From a virus, in IMG/VR virus record IMGVR_UViG_3300041964_000072, positions 1 through 64,000 of that record: 64,000 nucleotides of DNA; one strand, given 5' to 3'. The number at the start of each line of letters is the position of its first letter. The stretch's first letter is position 1. The notes beneath the pieces are model-generated. The model was not told the origin of the DNA and ran no database searches. It saw only the letters and a program-made list of their open reading frames with translations. The position numbers and the translations under genes were made by a program. Shown in pieces: positions 25,316 to 36,152 of the stretch.

Positions 25316-25648
25316 AATAGCATCCATGTATTCCACAATAGAGGGCTGAAGGAAGGGATTATATTTTATCAAGTACCAAGTAAGCTGTCCTTTGGGCAAG
25401 CTAAAAGCATCTTTGTACCAAAAACATTGCTCCGAAAAAAACTTTATGGAATAAAGTAGTGCTGTTAAATAGGTTTCTCTGCGACCTTTATCCCAGTAGG
25501 AATATGCCTGTCCTGCAAAGAATACACCTAAAAATGCATCTAATCCTCCTTTGATTGCATTGGAAAAGATGATCGCATCTATATATAGCAAGCAGAAATT
25601 TCCTAGGCTTGCGGACAATAAAAGTCCTATTACTAACCAATTTTTCAT
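25274..25648 (-). CDS. Small membrane protein after the tail tip gene
   Basis: A 124-residue protein with an N-terminal hydrophobic helix (about 4-24), a second weaker one near 31-52, and a soluble aromatic C-terminus. It is 6 bases downstream of the 903-aa tail gene and so shares its transcript. Membrane proteins are unusual among tail genes. It could serve in lysis, genome entry or superinfection exclusion; nothing decides. Confidence 0.5.
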   Translation of the reverse strand: MKNWLVIGLLLSASLGNFCLLYIDAIIFSNAIKGGLDAFLGVFFAGQAYSYWDKGRRETYLTALLYSIKFFSEQCFWYKDAFSLPKGQLTWYLIKYNPFLQPSIVEYMDAISQAPPIPLDHIGR

Positions 25649-25654
25649 AAAATC

Positions 25655-28366
25655 TTAAAAATTGCCTCGACTTGTTCCCGTAAATCTTACCAGTTCTCCT
25701 AAAATCTTACCTCGATAGTAAGTGAGTGGGATGGTAAGTTTTTGAGTATTTTTGTTCTCTGGTTCTTTGAGTACCTGGATCTCTTTGGATGTATCCTTCC
25801 CCATCGTGAGTTGAGTCAATCCTTTTGCTCGAAGCTCTCCCCCATAATCATGTCCCAAAATCGTAAATTGGGAAGTATTGCTTAGAATTCTGCCAGAGAA
25901 ATGCTCTACTGCAAAATCAAAATCAATTCGGGAACCCTCTTCTAAATAAGGGTTGAAAAATGTAGTTAAGGATATCGATCCCCTTTGCTGAACTGATTGC
26001 ATTTGGATTTGATTCTTTGCTGCTCGTAGCGCTTCATCATAAGTTTCTACGGCAAAATCCAGGCTTCCTTCAGGAGGTTCGTACCCTGTGTAAGGAGCAG
26101 TAAATAAGGTATATGTATTTGGATCTTTAAGGGGCTTTTTCTCTGTCTTAGTGGTACTTAATGTAATGGTGTAGCCGTTGGATGATTCTGGGGCATCCGC
26201 TTTCAAGACATATTTGGTAGGGCGTTTTAAGGCTTGAGGAGGTCTGCCAGAGTTCTCAGTAGTTTGAGTTTCTTCTCTGCTGTTTTGGAAACTAGCGTCT
26301 TGTGCAGACTGTGTTTTTGTGTAGGTTTTGTAGCGATCGCTGGCTACAAAATCTTCTCCAGCTACGGACTCCCCAAGTGAAGAAATGAAGTAATCTTCAA
26401 CTCCAGGAGGGACATTAAATAAAGTATTTTGGGACTGATAGATGGCGACTCGTGTGCGGATACGCCTTTCTTCACCAGTTGTTTTGGGAGGGAATAAAGG
26501 ATCTCCATTAGCAGTGTCTACGGTGCGGTTAAGGGGGTTCGGTATCCAAGCGAAACAATTAAAATAATCCTCCTCCTCTGCTACAAACCGAGGTTCCGTA
26601 AAGCGGGGATCTGCAATTGCAACCCTCATTAATTTTCCGCTGGGGGAACATTCTTCATAAAACAGTACTTGATCTTCGAGGGGGACTACATCTCGAAAAA
26701 CATCTCTGTATTGCACAAGCACAACTCGTTTTTGTCCTCGCACTGCGATATTTTTGAATTTAAAAGCGTTGAGTTCTGCTCCTGCATCAGGAGATGTTGC
26801 TGACTCTGCTTTTAAAAATACAGTTTCTAGCTGATCACTTTCTACGTCAAAGCGTCCTAACTTAGTACCTGAAGTATCTGTTCCTAGGAAATATCCTGTC
26901 AATTCATCGTAGATATGATCAATGCGAGTTCTCTCAATTTCTACCCAATGCCCTGCTCCTGATGCATTTATTGAGTCTCCTTTGAGGACATCTATTCCTA
27001 AATAAGCGTAGGAATATTGGATAGTTTCCTCCCTTACAATGGTGTCACCTTCATAATGAGTTATGGTTTTCACATGCCTTTGACCAGAACTATCGAAATT
27101 GAGGCTCATTGTTTGAATTCGTTTCAAGTCTGGGGGAGGGCTTGCAGGATTAGGATCACCTCCCACTACAGTACGTTTTGGAAAATCTAGGACTTTAAAC
27201 AAAGGTCGTTTGTTATATTTGTCTTCTTCTGACAGGTCGTTAAATTTTCCTCTCCATGTAAGTGTCGTTGGCGGGACAGTAAAGGGTTCGGTATTGGTCG
27301 ATAAATTAACGGTTTCGATTATCTCCTCAGCACCTAAAGGTACTGCTGCTGGAGGGGTATCCCAATGCCGTGTTCGGATTGCGGAAGCGTCTGAATATAA
27401 AGCATAAAGCCCATAGGCACTAAGGATTGGCTCAAACTGTTCTGCGAATGTGGTGGCTGCTCCGGCTGGGGTATCGTTTGAAAATTCAGCATAATGATCG
27501 TCTCCTAAATAAGTTATTCCTGCTCTTTGTGCAAGGGTGCTTAAGGCTACCTTAAACTTATTTTTTCCTGCTGGAATTTCTGGGGTGCTGCCTGTAGGTT
27601 TCCCCGCATAAGTACAGGCTGGGGATGTAAATCTATCTACAGCAGTAGAAAACGCATTACCTCGAATTGGGATCTTTTTGTTCAGTAACTTTACCCACCA
27701 ACCTTCAAAAGAGATTGATACTTGATAAAGCCCAAACGGGTGAGTAGTTCGGCTAAATATTGTTTCGCTATAGTTTTGTGCCCGAAAGGGAATGTTGTAC
27801 ATTATCCATTTGGTGTCATGATTCTGGAAAATAGTTCTAACTTCGTGGATTTTGCTGTAGTCCACGATTAAATTTAAAGACGTGGTGGGATGGCTGTTAA
27901 ACGCTCTCGTAATTGAAACCGTTCCTTCAATGGCATACTGCCTAATAAATCCTGGGATGTCGGTAACTATATCACTTCGAGATTGTAGCGCTGAGCCATA
28001 TATCTGTATTGGAAAGTTGGGGGGATAGTAACTTCCCTGATAAGGGAGAATTGTGATTGTATTGTCAATAGGATTATGATAAAAAGTACCTGGAGTCAGC
28101 AATGCTGAAGTTGGGACAGACGTGTACTTCTGTCCACCAATTACGGCACTGACCACTACACTGGTGCTAGTAGGGGCAGGAACCGTTATGGGGGTACCTT
28201 CTTGAATTGGTGTAGTCGGGGTGACTTGAGTAGCCGTGCTGGGCTTGCTGATGGGCTTGTAGGTGATTTCTGCAAGCCGAAGTGACTGCCTTGATGCGAC
28301 CTGTATGATCGGTAAAGCTGTGGGGTTTGTTAGGAATTTATTACCAGTACCAGTGATCGTGAACAT
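25655..28366 (-). CDS. Tail tip/baseplate hub-like protein
   Basis: A 903-residue strand-rich protein. It follows the tape measure and the 160-aa gene, the place of the tail hub (gpJ/Tal-like) in siphoviruses. The N-terminal 90 residues are Thr/Pro-rich, and the middle has many beta-type repeats with ERTRIDH and EEDYFN phrases. The C-terminal 150 residues contain a conserved-looking hub segment (GSRIDFDFAVEHFSGRI). No peptidase motif is seen. Identification rests mainly on order and size. Confidence 0.6.
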   Translation of the reverse strand: MFTITGTGNKFLTNPTALPIIQVASRQSLRLAEITYKPISKPSTATQVTPTTPIQEGTPITVPAPTSTSVVVSAVIGGQKYTSVPTSALLTPGTFYHNPIDNTITILPYQGSYYPPNFPIQIYGSALQSRSDIVTDIPGFIRQYAIEGTVSITRAFNSHPTTSLNLIVDYSKIHEVRTIFQNHDTKWIMYNIPFRAQNYSETIFSRTTHPFGLYQVSISFEGWWVKLLNKKIPIRGNAFSTAVDRFTSPACTYAGKPTGSTPEIPAGKNKFKVALSTLAQRAGITYLGDDHYAEFSNDTPAGAATTFAEQFEPILSAYGLYALYSDASAIRTRHWDTPPAAVPLGAEEIIETVNLSTNTEPFTVPPTTLTWRGKFNDLSEEDKYNKRPLFKVLDFPKRTVVGGDPNPASPPPDLKRIQTMSLNFDSSGQRHVKTITHYEGDTIVREETIQYSYAYLGIDVLKGDSINASGAGHWVEIERTRIDHIYDELTGYFLGTDTSGTKLGRFDVESDQLETVFLKAESATSPDAGAELNAFKFKNIAVRGQKRVVLVQYRDVFRDVVPLEDQVLFYEECSPSGKLMRVAIADPRFTEPRFVAEEEDYFNCFAWIPNPLNRTVDTANGDPLFPPKTTGEERRIRTRVAIYQSQNTLFNVPPGVEDYFISSLGESVAGEDFVASDRYKTYTKTQSAQDASFQNSREETQTTENSGRPPQALKRPTKYVLKADAPESSNGYTITLSTTKTEKKPLKDPNTYTLFTAPYTGYEPPEGSLDFAVETYDEALRAAKNQIQMQSVQQRGSISLTTFFNPYLEEGSRIDFDFAVEHFSGRILSNTSQFTILGHDYGGELRAKGLTQLTMGKDTSKEIQVLKEPENKNTQKLTIPLTYYRGKILGELVRFTGTSRGNF

Positions 28367-28367
28367 T

Positions 28368-28850
28368 TTAAATAAATCGCAAATCTCGTTCAGAGAAGGT
28401 AACGGAAAAACCTCCAGGTGTGAGAGTTACGCCTGTGGTGGGAAGGGTTATATTTCCTGCAAAAGTAATTGCTATCAGTGATCCTCTACGCTCAGTAAAA
28501 AGTTCGTGTTCTGGTTCAGGAGATACAAAGTCTCGAATGATTACATCCTGCTGACGGGACAGGGCAAACCCAGAGATTAGATGTACCGCTCGTTTTACAG
28601 CAGTTTCCGAATAATCCAGGTTAGCGGTGAAGCCTTTCCGCACTAAACTAATGGATTGAAAACTACCGTTACCCGTAGGTCTGTACTCAGCAGGAGAGCC
28701 GCTGGTTGTTGGCTGATATTTGGACTCCTCAACAAATAGGTTCAAAAACCCACCAACGATTAAATCTGGACGAATCTTCAAAAATGAAATATCTCTGTTG
28801 ATCTGGAGTTGAAGTAGTTTAAGGTACGGGGTTCCTAGGCAATCTGTCAT
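28368..28850 (-). CDS. Distal tail-like protein
   Basis: A 160-residue strand-rich protein between the tape measure (4-base ATGA overlap) and the hub-like gene. In long-tailed phages this is the place of distal tail (Dit) or tail-completion proteins. No motif beyond position and composition. Confidence 0.5.
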   Translation of the reverse strand: MTDCLGTPYLKLLQLQINRDISFLKIRPDLIVGGFLNLFVEESKYQPTTSGSPAEYRPTGNGSFQSISLVRKGFTANLDYSETAVKRAVHLISGFALSRQQDVIIRDFVSPEPEHELFTERRGSLIAITFAGNITLPTTGVTLTPGGFSVTFSERDLRFI

Positions 28851-31800
28851 AGTTTGACCCTCCTCTCAATCTCGATCGCTAAATTGTTCGCCCAAGTATT
28901 CATTTGTCGTCCTAAATCAAGGGCTACCTCTTCTTGTCCCTTGTCTTGGATTTCAATATTGATTGGAGAATCAATCCGAATCGTCACCGCTTGCGGTTTC
29001 TCCCTGGCAGCGGGAGCGATCGCCCCAATCTGGGTAGGGGTTGGTGTAAGCTGTCGAATCGCTGTCAAATCTTGAGGAGTTAAAGACATTATGGGAGCAG
29101 CGGCTACGGGAGGAGTGGCTTTTGTTGTAGGTGCGATTGCACCCTGGAGTGACTGGGCTAATGCCTGGTAGTCAATCGGTTGGATTTTTGCGATCGCATT
29201 TTCCAAATCCCTCTTTTTAGGAATTTCGGACATTTGGAAATTATTGAACTCTTGAAGTGTCTGCTGCTGGTCTGCTAGTGCTTGGTTGCGTACACGAGAA
29301 TCATCCCTTGCCCCACGAGTGCTTTTAGCGATCTCAGCCTGGGCTTGCAGTCGTTCAGTCCGCTGGGTTCGCGCAAAGTTCAGTACATCAATTTTTTGAT
29401 TGCGCTCATTGTCAACTACTTTTTGGCGTGTCAGTTCCCCAACTTCTCTGGTCAACGCAAGTTCATCCCGACTACTCTGGACTGCCAGCAATGCGCTTTT
29501 CTTCTCTTCCTCCGATGCTTCCCGACTTGCAAGAATCCGTCTTGCTTCTGTTTCGGTACGGATAAGCTCTACCTCTTTCCGCTTTTCTGCAATGCGAGAT
29601 TCAATCAACTCTCTCTGGAGAGCCATTTTTACCTGCCTTTGTTGCATCTCCAAAATATCTCTGTCGATAGCTTGCTGCTTCGTAAGGATTTCCATCCGAA
29701 GCTGATTTTCTTTTCGTTGTGCCCTAACTTGCCCGTTCTGGGAGGTTGTCAAATCCCGAACAATACCCATTTGGGTAGTTAAGGTATTCGTGATGTTACT
29801 GAATACCTCTTTCTGCTTATCTATGATGGAAAGCTGTTTTTCGTAGCTTTTGGATACTCGCTCTATTTGACTAATTTGTGTAGAAGAGGCTGTTTCTAAT
29901 TCCTTTACTCGGAGATCAGCTTGAGCGACCTGCTTTTCATACTGAGCGGTGATTAACTGCTCTTTTGCCAGCTCCAGGTCTAAGATGCCGTTGGCTTTCG
30001 ATAACTCACGTCTCTTTTCAACAAGTGCAGATTGTGCCTTGAATACTTTTTCTTCTTGATCAATGCGCTTATCGAGAAGGGTATTTTGGTTATTGAGTTG
30101 ATCACGCTGCAAGTCAAGGTTCTCAAGTTGCAGTTCTAAGGTGCGTAGTGATTCCTGTGATTCATTATTCAATCGAGCAATACTAAGCTGAGTGCGTAAA
30201 GTAGCCTCTTGCTCGTCAAGCTTCAGCCTATTGATTCGGATTTGAATCTTTTCTCGCTCTAGGTTTGCTTTGTTTGTTTCAAGCTGTAGTTTCTGGCTAT
30301 CCATTTCCAGATCAAACTCCTCGGTCTGGAGTTTTACTTGACGCTCAGTAATTTGATAATTAATGCGTGCCTTTTCAATAATGTCGCCAGTACGTTTGAG
30401 TTGATTTTCTAAAACATTGCGCTCATAGTCCGCCTGGGCTTTTGTTAAATCCAGGTTGCTTTTACGGATATCCAGCTCTGCTTGTAAGGAATCTTGATTA
30501 AGTTGCTGATTGGAAAGCTGTCGTTCCAAATCTTGTACGGCTTCTGCTGTATTATTTTTTGCTTTTTCTAGAGAATCGTTTAACTGCCGAACTGCTTCCC
30601 CTGTGACATTTTTTTGAAACTCTAGTTGAATTTGGGATAATTCATTAAGCTTTTGAATATATTCCAGACTATTCTTGTCAAGCCCCTTCAACTCTTCTTG
30701 GGTAATTTTTTGGCGTAGCAACACCATTTTCTGAGTAGTTTGGTATGACTGCTGTTCGTAAGCCTCACGAGAAATCCCATTTCTTGCAAATAATAGTTCT
30801 TGATCTGTTTGGTTTTTTGTAATAAGAGCCGTCTCTTGCTCCCCTTCACGCTGCCTGAGTTCCTGTCTATCCTTAATTGCTTTTTCTGCAATTTGGAATT
30901 CTACATCAGCAAGTTGTTTTGCTACTTCTTCCCGGTTCTTGGAACCTTCCTTATATAGTTTTAGCTGTTCTTGTAGGCTATTGCGCTGCAATTCTAATCG
31001 CTTCGATTCTAGCGACTGGGCTTGCTTGAATTCAGGAAGGGCAGTGCCGTCTAATTGTGAGCGTCGGTTAGCCTGTTCTAGCTTGGCTAATCCCTCCTCC
31101 TGTTGGACAAATCTTGCTTCAATAAGAGATTTCTCTTCATTGAGCATTTGCTCTTTATGATCTCGGAGTAGCTTTTGATAAGTTTGGTAAGCTTCTTTGT
31201 AGCTGGCACTGTTTTTACCGTTTTGGGTTTCTATTAGTGCCAGATATTCTTCTTGGGCTTTTATCTCAGCCTTTCGACGTTCAGTATTATTTTTCTTCTG
31301 TTGCTCTAGGACATCTTTTGCTGATGCCTGACCTGTACGCAACTGGCTATCAAGAATTTCATTGAGGCGATCGTAAGGCTTGACTGTATTTGCTAAATCC
31401 TCTTGTACAAGTTCTTTTTTGATTTCCAGTACTTCTTGTAGCTGCTCAGGTGCTAGTAATTTGAGCAATGATTCTTTGACAGCTTTCCCGGATTCATCCT
31501 TGAATTCAAAGTCACTGGTATCCAAGAACTTTAGGATTTCCTTGGATAATGTGGAGTCTCCAAACATTTCCGATATTTCACCACCTTTCTGGATTAAAGA
31601 ATCAATGGCGTTGCGAATTGCATCCGGGTCTACGTTTTCACTATTAAGGGTCTGAATCAACTCATTAACAGTTCCGATAGTGGAGTTGATTGACCGTGTT
31701 TGTAATTCGTTTAGGTTTCCGCCAGCATCTCGATATTTATCACCCATGCTGGTGACACTTTCCATCAAAGTTTTGGCGGACTCAGCAGTACTCTTCTGGG

Positions 31801-34800
31801 TGTTGGCGAGGGACGCTTGTACTTTGTCGGCTCCTTTGGCTGCTGTATCTGCTTGAGCAAGAACACTTTCAATAGTTCCTTTCACTTCGGCACTACCGAT
31901 CGCATCCCTCAAAGATTCACGAATATCTTTGCTTGCGCCTTGGATTTGCGTGCGGAAGGAGTAGAGTTTTTGGATGCGTGCATTTGTTTCCTCGTTATTT
32001 TTTTCTATCGCTGCATTTTCCTTCTCCTTAATATCTACTTGTAATTGGGTAGCATCTGCTAATTCTAATTTTCCTGCTTCTCGGTATGCTTTGACTTGAT
32101 TTTTGAGTTCCTTGATAACTATTTTGTTATCTTCTATAAAAGACTGTGCGGCTAGTTTATTGGCATTAATTCTGGTTTCAACTTGTTTTTGAGTCAAACT
32201 GGTTTGTTGACCAGAGATTTCGGTAACTTCCTTATCAAGTACCTTTAATTCCTGTACTTTTTTGCGCTGCTCGTCTAGACTCCCTTCAATTCTTTTCCGC
32301 TCCAATTCATCTGTGCGATTATTTCCAAGTTTTTTCATTCGTTTCAAAGCCTCATCTTCCATGTCTTTTAGTTTTTGCAATTGCCTTTGGTAAGCGTCAT
32401 CAACAATACTGCCTCCCTCTTTGATCTGCTTATTCAGAGATAAAGTTTCTTGGGATATTTTATTTAAGGCTGTGAGTTGACTTTCATATTGATCCAATAA
32501 GGAAGAGTCTATTGAAGACTGAACACTTTCTTTTAGGTTGGTAAAATAATCATTAATCAGATTAGTAGAAGCCTCTTTCCAGTCCTCAGTGTCTTTTATA
32601 CTTTTATCGAGACTTTCCTTCATTTTTGCAGCATTTTCCCTACCCGCTGCGCCTCCTACATTAAAGAATTCAGCAAGGTTCGCCCCTAAATCCTGACCAA
32701 ACCCGAACATCCGCTTAAGGAAGCCCTCAATGTTAGGTATGAAGTCCCCAAAGAAATTTGCCAGGGCATTTAAAGGACGTAGTACCCAATTGTTGATAAA
32801 ACCATCAAATTTCTTGGTGCTTTTCTCGGTATCGTCTAGAGATTTACCAAAACTATCTATCGCTGCCTTAGCAGCGTAGGAAGAGTCATTCAAGTCAATA
32901 AAACTTTGAGCCAACTTCCTGGACTTGTCTGTAGCCCCTCCTAATCCCGGTATTAAGTCTCGTAGAGCTAAACCGATACCTACAAGTATTGCTACTAATC
33001 CCCCTACGATAGAGATAGGGGACATCAGTATAGAAAAAAATCCGGCTGCAACTTTGCCAACAGCTAGAAAGATTCCTCCCAATCCCTTCGCTCCCATTCC
33101 TAGCGCCTTAAAGACACCTTTGAAGAACTCTCCTTTTTTGGCAGATTCAAGGAAGTTCCTGCCCATCTCTCTACTAGCTTTAGATAAGTCCTTCCAGTTG
33201 TCAGCGGTAATTAAGGACATGAATGCACTGCGCTTGTTGGTATTGGTCAGGGCATCAGTACTGTCTGCGGCAAAAAGCAATCCTCCAGAATATTTGTTTA
33301 GAACATCCTTAGTTCCACCCAATACGTCTTTAAAGGTTTGGGTAAAATCTCCTAATTTGGAAGTGGCTTGAGTATAATCGGTGCTAAGTCCAAACATTCC
33401 TCTCAGCGCTCCATTGACACCAAAAAGAATGCGCTGTATTGTACTTAGGTTTTTAACCTGCTCAGCACCAAAAGCTAGTCGAAATCCGTTAATAATGTCC
33501 GTAAAACGGAAGGCTACTAATACACCTACAAGCAGTCCTGCAAGTTTAAGAATTTCTCCTACAACGCCTTTGGTGGTTTCTAGTCCATAGTTGAAAACAA
33601 TAAACCCACCAATTACTTTCTGTACCCATTCAGGCATATTCTGGAAGTAGTCCAGTAGCTTCTCTACTGCATCCAATCCCTTGTCAAATAAGCCGGAATT
33701 CATAATCTTTTCCCCAGCAGAAGCGAATACTTCAGCAAAACCATTTGAAATTGCCTGGGAACGCTGTTTGATACTTTGTTGAGATCGGTCAAACATTTCT
33801 TCAATCCTGCCAGAGGCATTGTCTGCAAGCCCAGTAAATACGGCATCTGCATCTTCAACAGAAGTGTTCATCAGTGACAATGCACCTCTAAAAGCAATAC
33901 TTTCTGGAATGATTTCTCGTAGTGCTTCAGTATTGCCTTGAGTCGCATTTTTTAATTTCTGCATGGTTTTGTAAAGACCATCAGTTTTCAAAGTTTGTTC
34001 GTTAATAACTACACCAAACTCAGCAAGTTTTGCTTTGGATTGAGGTGCCATCGAAGAGAAACTTTCAATTAGTCGTTGCATTGCAATATAGGCATCAGCA
34101 CCTAAAGTTTTTGTACTGATGGCAACGGCACCTAAAAGGTCTTTTAAACTAATACTTGTACTTGCTGCAACAGCCGCAACAGAACCAATATTTGCTGACA
34201 GTTCACTAGCGTTTGTGATCCCCTGCTGCACTACGCCATCCAATAAAGCCATAGTTTCTTTGGCTTCTGATGCTTTCAGGTTGTAGGCTTGTGATGTAAA
34301 AATCAGTGCTTGTTGAATAGATTCAAGATTACCTCCTGTTGAAATCGCATATTTAGCAGCGACTTCCGAGACTTCCAATGCATCTTGAATCTGTCCTTTT
34401 GCCGCACCAATACCAGCAGAGAGGTTATTGTAGACACTAATACCAAGTTCGGCTGAACTGATAGCATTTCCTAGTCCATCCGTTGCTAGTGTTTGAAGGG
34501 ATTTGGTCAAATCTGTTGTCGCATAAGCAGCACCAACACTTAGCGTTTGCAGGTATTTTACAGAATCTTCTAACCGACCAAATTCACTAACTGCGGTAGA
34601 AACAAATTGCTTTGTTGCATCAATATTGAAAAGAAGGTTTTCCCCAAAAGACCCCATCGAAACTGCCATTTGAGCTAGAGTAGTATCTACCCCAACCATG
34701 CTCATTGTTTCGAGTCCTCGATAGAATTCCTTTGCCTGTCTATCGAGTTCTATAAAGCCACTAATAAGGGGATTGATTGCACCAATAAGTGTTGTTATTC

Positions 34801-35641
34801 CATACAAAGGTGCTTTCCAAACACCTGCTGCGAGTGTTTGAGTAAGACCTTTTGTAGTGCGAGTAAGGACAAGTGCGGTGAGGTTGAGCTTGGTTACGTT
34901 ATCAAGGATTCCGCCAGCAACTCCGGCAAAAGGAGCGGCACTAGCAGCGGTTTCTGACAATGCTCCAGAGATGTTTGAAATTGCCTCTCCAGTGCCCTCA
35001 ACGACATCCTTGATGTCCTCGATTTTATCTACAATTCCTACCAAAGCAGCCCCTTTATCAAGGCTTTTGGTAATACCATCAATAACTTTTGCTACCTGTT
35101 CTCCCTGTGTACCAAGTTTAGATACTTGAACAGAAATATCTTTTAAAAAATTAGACGTGAAACGCAAACCTTTCTCAAGTTTGCCTCCAGTATTAAATAT
35201 TTGAATCCCCTCTGTGAATTTGTCAAAGGCTTTTTCCTTTGACAAAATACGCTCAGTTGTTGATGTGAATTGATCCAAAACATCAACAACAGGTAATGCT
35301 GCTTTATTGACTCCCGTTAAGCGTCCAGCAAGCCTCTCATTTGTAACGGCAAGTTCATCTGAAAGAGCGACTTGAGTACTGTAGCGAGACTCAAGCCCAT
35401 CTAGGCTGCGGATTGTATTGAGAGCAGATCCTTCGAGTCCAACAATACTGCTATTAAGGTTTCCAATACTATTGGCAGATGTTGATATTGTCTGACTAAA
35501 TGTTTCTGTACTGGCTCCTAATTTACCGACAGAACTATTAACCAAGTCAAAACTGGTAGCCGCACGTTTTGCCCCTTCTTCTACGCCACGGCTATCCAAG
35601 GTTAGATTAAATTGTGCTTCTCTGGTCTGATTTCCGAGCAT
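28847..35641 (-). CDS. Tail tape measure protein
   Basis: At 2264 residues this is the longest gene in the window. The region about 280-620 fits the TP901-type tape measure core (repeated GI/GVV/LQTLA helical phrases ending in RGALSLM). Two hydrophobic patches lie near 680-720 and 860-920. From about 1100 to 2150 the chain is an almost unbroken Gln/Glu/Lys/Leu coiled coil. It sets tail length and leaves with the DNA. The usual 0.15 nm per residue predicts a tail near 340 nm, which is very long. No lytic domain was seen. Confidence 0.95.
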   Translation of the reverse strand: MLGNQTREAQFNLTLDSRGVEEGAKRAATSFDLVNSSVGKLGASTETFSQTISTSANSIGNLNSSIVGLEGSALNTIRSLDGLESRYSTQVALSDELAVTNERLAGRLTGVNKAALPVVDVLDQFTSTTERILSKEKAFDKFTEGIQIFNTGGKLEKGLRFTSNFLKDISVQVSKLGTQGEQVAKVIDGITKSLDKGAALVGIVDKIEDIKDVVEGTGEAISNISGALSETAASAAPFAGVAGGILDNVTKLNLTALVLTRTTKGLTQTLAAGVWKAPLYGITTLIGAINPLISGFIELDRQAKEFYRGLETMSMVGVDTTLAQMAVSMGSFGENLLFNIDATKQFVSTAVSEFGRLEDSVKYLQTLSVGAAYATTDLTKSLQTLATDGLGNAISSAELGISVYNNLSAGIGAAKGQIQDALEVSEVAAKYAISTGGNLESIQQALIFTSQAYNLKASEAKETMALLDGVVQQGITNASELSANIGSVAAVAASTSISLKDLLGAVAISTKTLGADAYIAMQRLIESFSSMAPQSKAKLAEFGVVINEQTLKTDGLYKTMQKLKNATQGNTEALREIIPESIAFRGALSLMNTSVEDADAVFTGLADNASGRIEEMFDRSQQSIKQRSQAISNGFAEVFASAGEKIMNSGLFDKGLDAVEKLLDYFQNMPEWVQKVIGGFIVFNYGLETTKGVVGEILKLAGLLVGVLVAFRFTDIINGFRLAFGAEQVKNLSTIQRILFGVNGALRGMFGLSTDYTQATSKLGDFTQTFKDVLGGTKDVLNKYSGGLLFAADSTDALTNTNKRSAFMSLITADNWKDLSKASREMGRNFLESAKKGEFFKGVFKALGMGAKGLGGIFLAVGKVAAGFFSILMSPISIVGGLVAILVGIGLALRDLIPGLGGATDKSRKLAQSFIDLNDSSYAAKAAIDSFGKSLDDTEKSTKKFDGFINNWVLRPLNALANFFGDFIPNIEGFLKRMFGFGQDLGANLAEFFNVGGAAGRENAAKMKESLDKSIKDTEDWKEASTNLINDYFTNLKESVQSSIDSSLLDQYESQLTALNKISQETLSLNKQIKEGGSIVDDAYQRQLQKLKDMEDEALKRMKKLGNNRTDELERKRIEGSLDEQRKKVQELKVLDKEVTEISGQQTSLTQKQVETRINANKLAAQSFIEDNKIVIKELKNQVKAYREAGKLELADATQLQVDIKEKENAAIEKNNEETNARIQKLYSFRTQIQGASKDIRESLRDAIGSAEVKGTIESVLAQADTAAKGADKVQASLANTQKSTAESAKTLMESVTSMGDKYRDAGGNLNELQTRSINSTIGTVNELIQTLNSENVDPDAIRNAIDSLIQKGGEISEMFGDSTLSKEILKFLDTSDFEFKDESGKAVKESLLKLLAPEQLQEVLEIKKELVQEDLANTVKPYDRLNEILDSQLRTGQASAKDVLEQQKKNNTERRKAEIKAQEEYLALIETQNGKNSASYKEAYQTYQKLLRDHKEQMLNEEKSLIEARFVQQEEGLAKLEQANRRSQLDGTALPEFKQAQSLESKRLELQRNSLQEQLKLYKEGSKNREEVAKQLADVEFQIAEKAIKDRQELRQREGEQETALITKNQTDQELLFARNGISREAYEQQSYQTTQKMVLLRQKITQEELKGLDKNSLEYIQKLNELSQIQLEFQKNVTGEAVRQLNDSLEKAKNNTAEAVQDLERQLSNQQLNQDSLQAELDIRKSNLDLTKAQADYERNVLENQLKRTGDIIEKARINYQITERQVKLQTEEFDLEMDSQKLQLETNKANLEREKIQIRINRLKLDEQEATLRTQLSIARLNNESQESLRTLELQLENLDLQRDQLNNQNTLLDKRIDQEEKVFKAQSALVEKRRELSKANGILDLELAKEQLITAQYEKQVAQADLRVKELETASSTQISQIERVSKSYEKQLSIIDKQKEVFSNITNTLTTQMGIVRDLTTSQNGQVRAQRKENQLRMEILTKQQAIDRDILEMQQRQVKMALQRELIESRIAEKRKEVELIRTETEARRILASREASEEEKKSALLAVQSSRDELALTREVGELTRQKVVDNERNQKIDVLNFARTQRTERLQAQAEIAKSTRGARDDSRVRNQALADQQQTLQEFNNFQMSEIPKKRDLENAIAKIQPIDYQALAQSLQGAIAPTTKATPPVAAAPIMSLTPQDLTAIRQLTPTPTQIGAIAPAAREKPQAVTIRIDSPINIEIQDKGQEEVALDLGRQMNTWANNLAIEIERRVKL

Positions 35642-35647
35642 AGAATT

Positions 35648-35665
35648 GGGGCATAAAATGTCCCC
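35648..35665 (-). promoter_or_regulatory. Hairpin just upstream of the tape measure start
   Basis: GGGGCAT and ATGTCCCC (one bulge) form a tight hairpin ending 7 bases before the tape measure ATG. No ribosome site is visible there. It may limit or time translation of the tape measure. Confidence 0.4.
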
Positions 35666-35702
35666 GTTCTAAGCTGGGAATATATATTCAAAATAGATAT
35701 AT

Positions 35703-36152
35703 TCAGTTTTCTGGTGTCTTATTCAAATCACTTTGAACAATTTGGATTAATTCCAGGAATACATCATCCTTCAACTCACAGATATTCATTAAAGGGAAGC
35801 ATTCGGAAAGACATTTCTGGATAGCAACAATAGCGCTTGGTTTGGTCATGGCAAGTCCTAGAATTGCCATTTGCTGCATTTCGCTGGTGTTTTTTGAAAG
35901 TTCTGTGACGGCTTTCAGGCAACGATCTAGGATTTGGTCATCCTTAAGGTTTTCCTGTTCAGTCTTAGTAAGTACATGGTCTTTGAACCCATTCAAATAA
36001 AATTCCTTGATGTACCCAATTTGCTGAAGTCCTGGTCGAATATAAGCGACCAATAAGCCATTGGCGGACTTTACTGAGACTTGCTCACATTTTCTGTAAA
36101 GATTTTCGTTGCCAGAATTGTAATTTATTTCGTTTGGAGTCTCTGTGTACAT
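35703..36152 (-). CDS. 149-aa protein upstream of the tape measure
   Basis: A soluble helical protein with no recognised domain. It directly precedes the tape measure. It is not the frameshifting chaperone, which lies further upstream at 37065-37765, but it may be a second tail-assembly factor. Its last codons show no convincing slippery site. Confidence 0.5.
   Translation of the reverse strand: MYTETPNEINYNSGNENLYRKCEQVSVKSANGLLVAYIRPGLQQIGYIKEFYLNGFKDHVLTKTEQENLKDDQILDRCLKAVTELSKNTSEMQQMAILGLAMTKPSAIVAIQKCLSECFPLMNICELKDDVFLELIQIVQSDLNKTPEN

Noticed and set aside
29282-29782. 166-aa plus-strand frame in the tape measure
   Set aside because: Shadow of coiled-coil coding sequence; no ribosome site and composition unlike a protein.
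35690-36152. Possible -1 frameshift at the end of the 149-aa gene
   Set aside because: Only a 13-residue extension and no X_XXY_YYZ heptamer; the real chaperone pair lies at 37065-37765.
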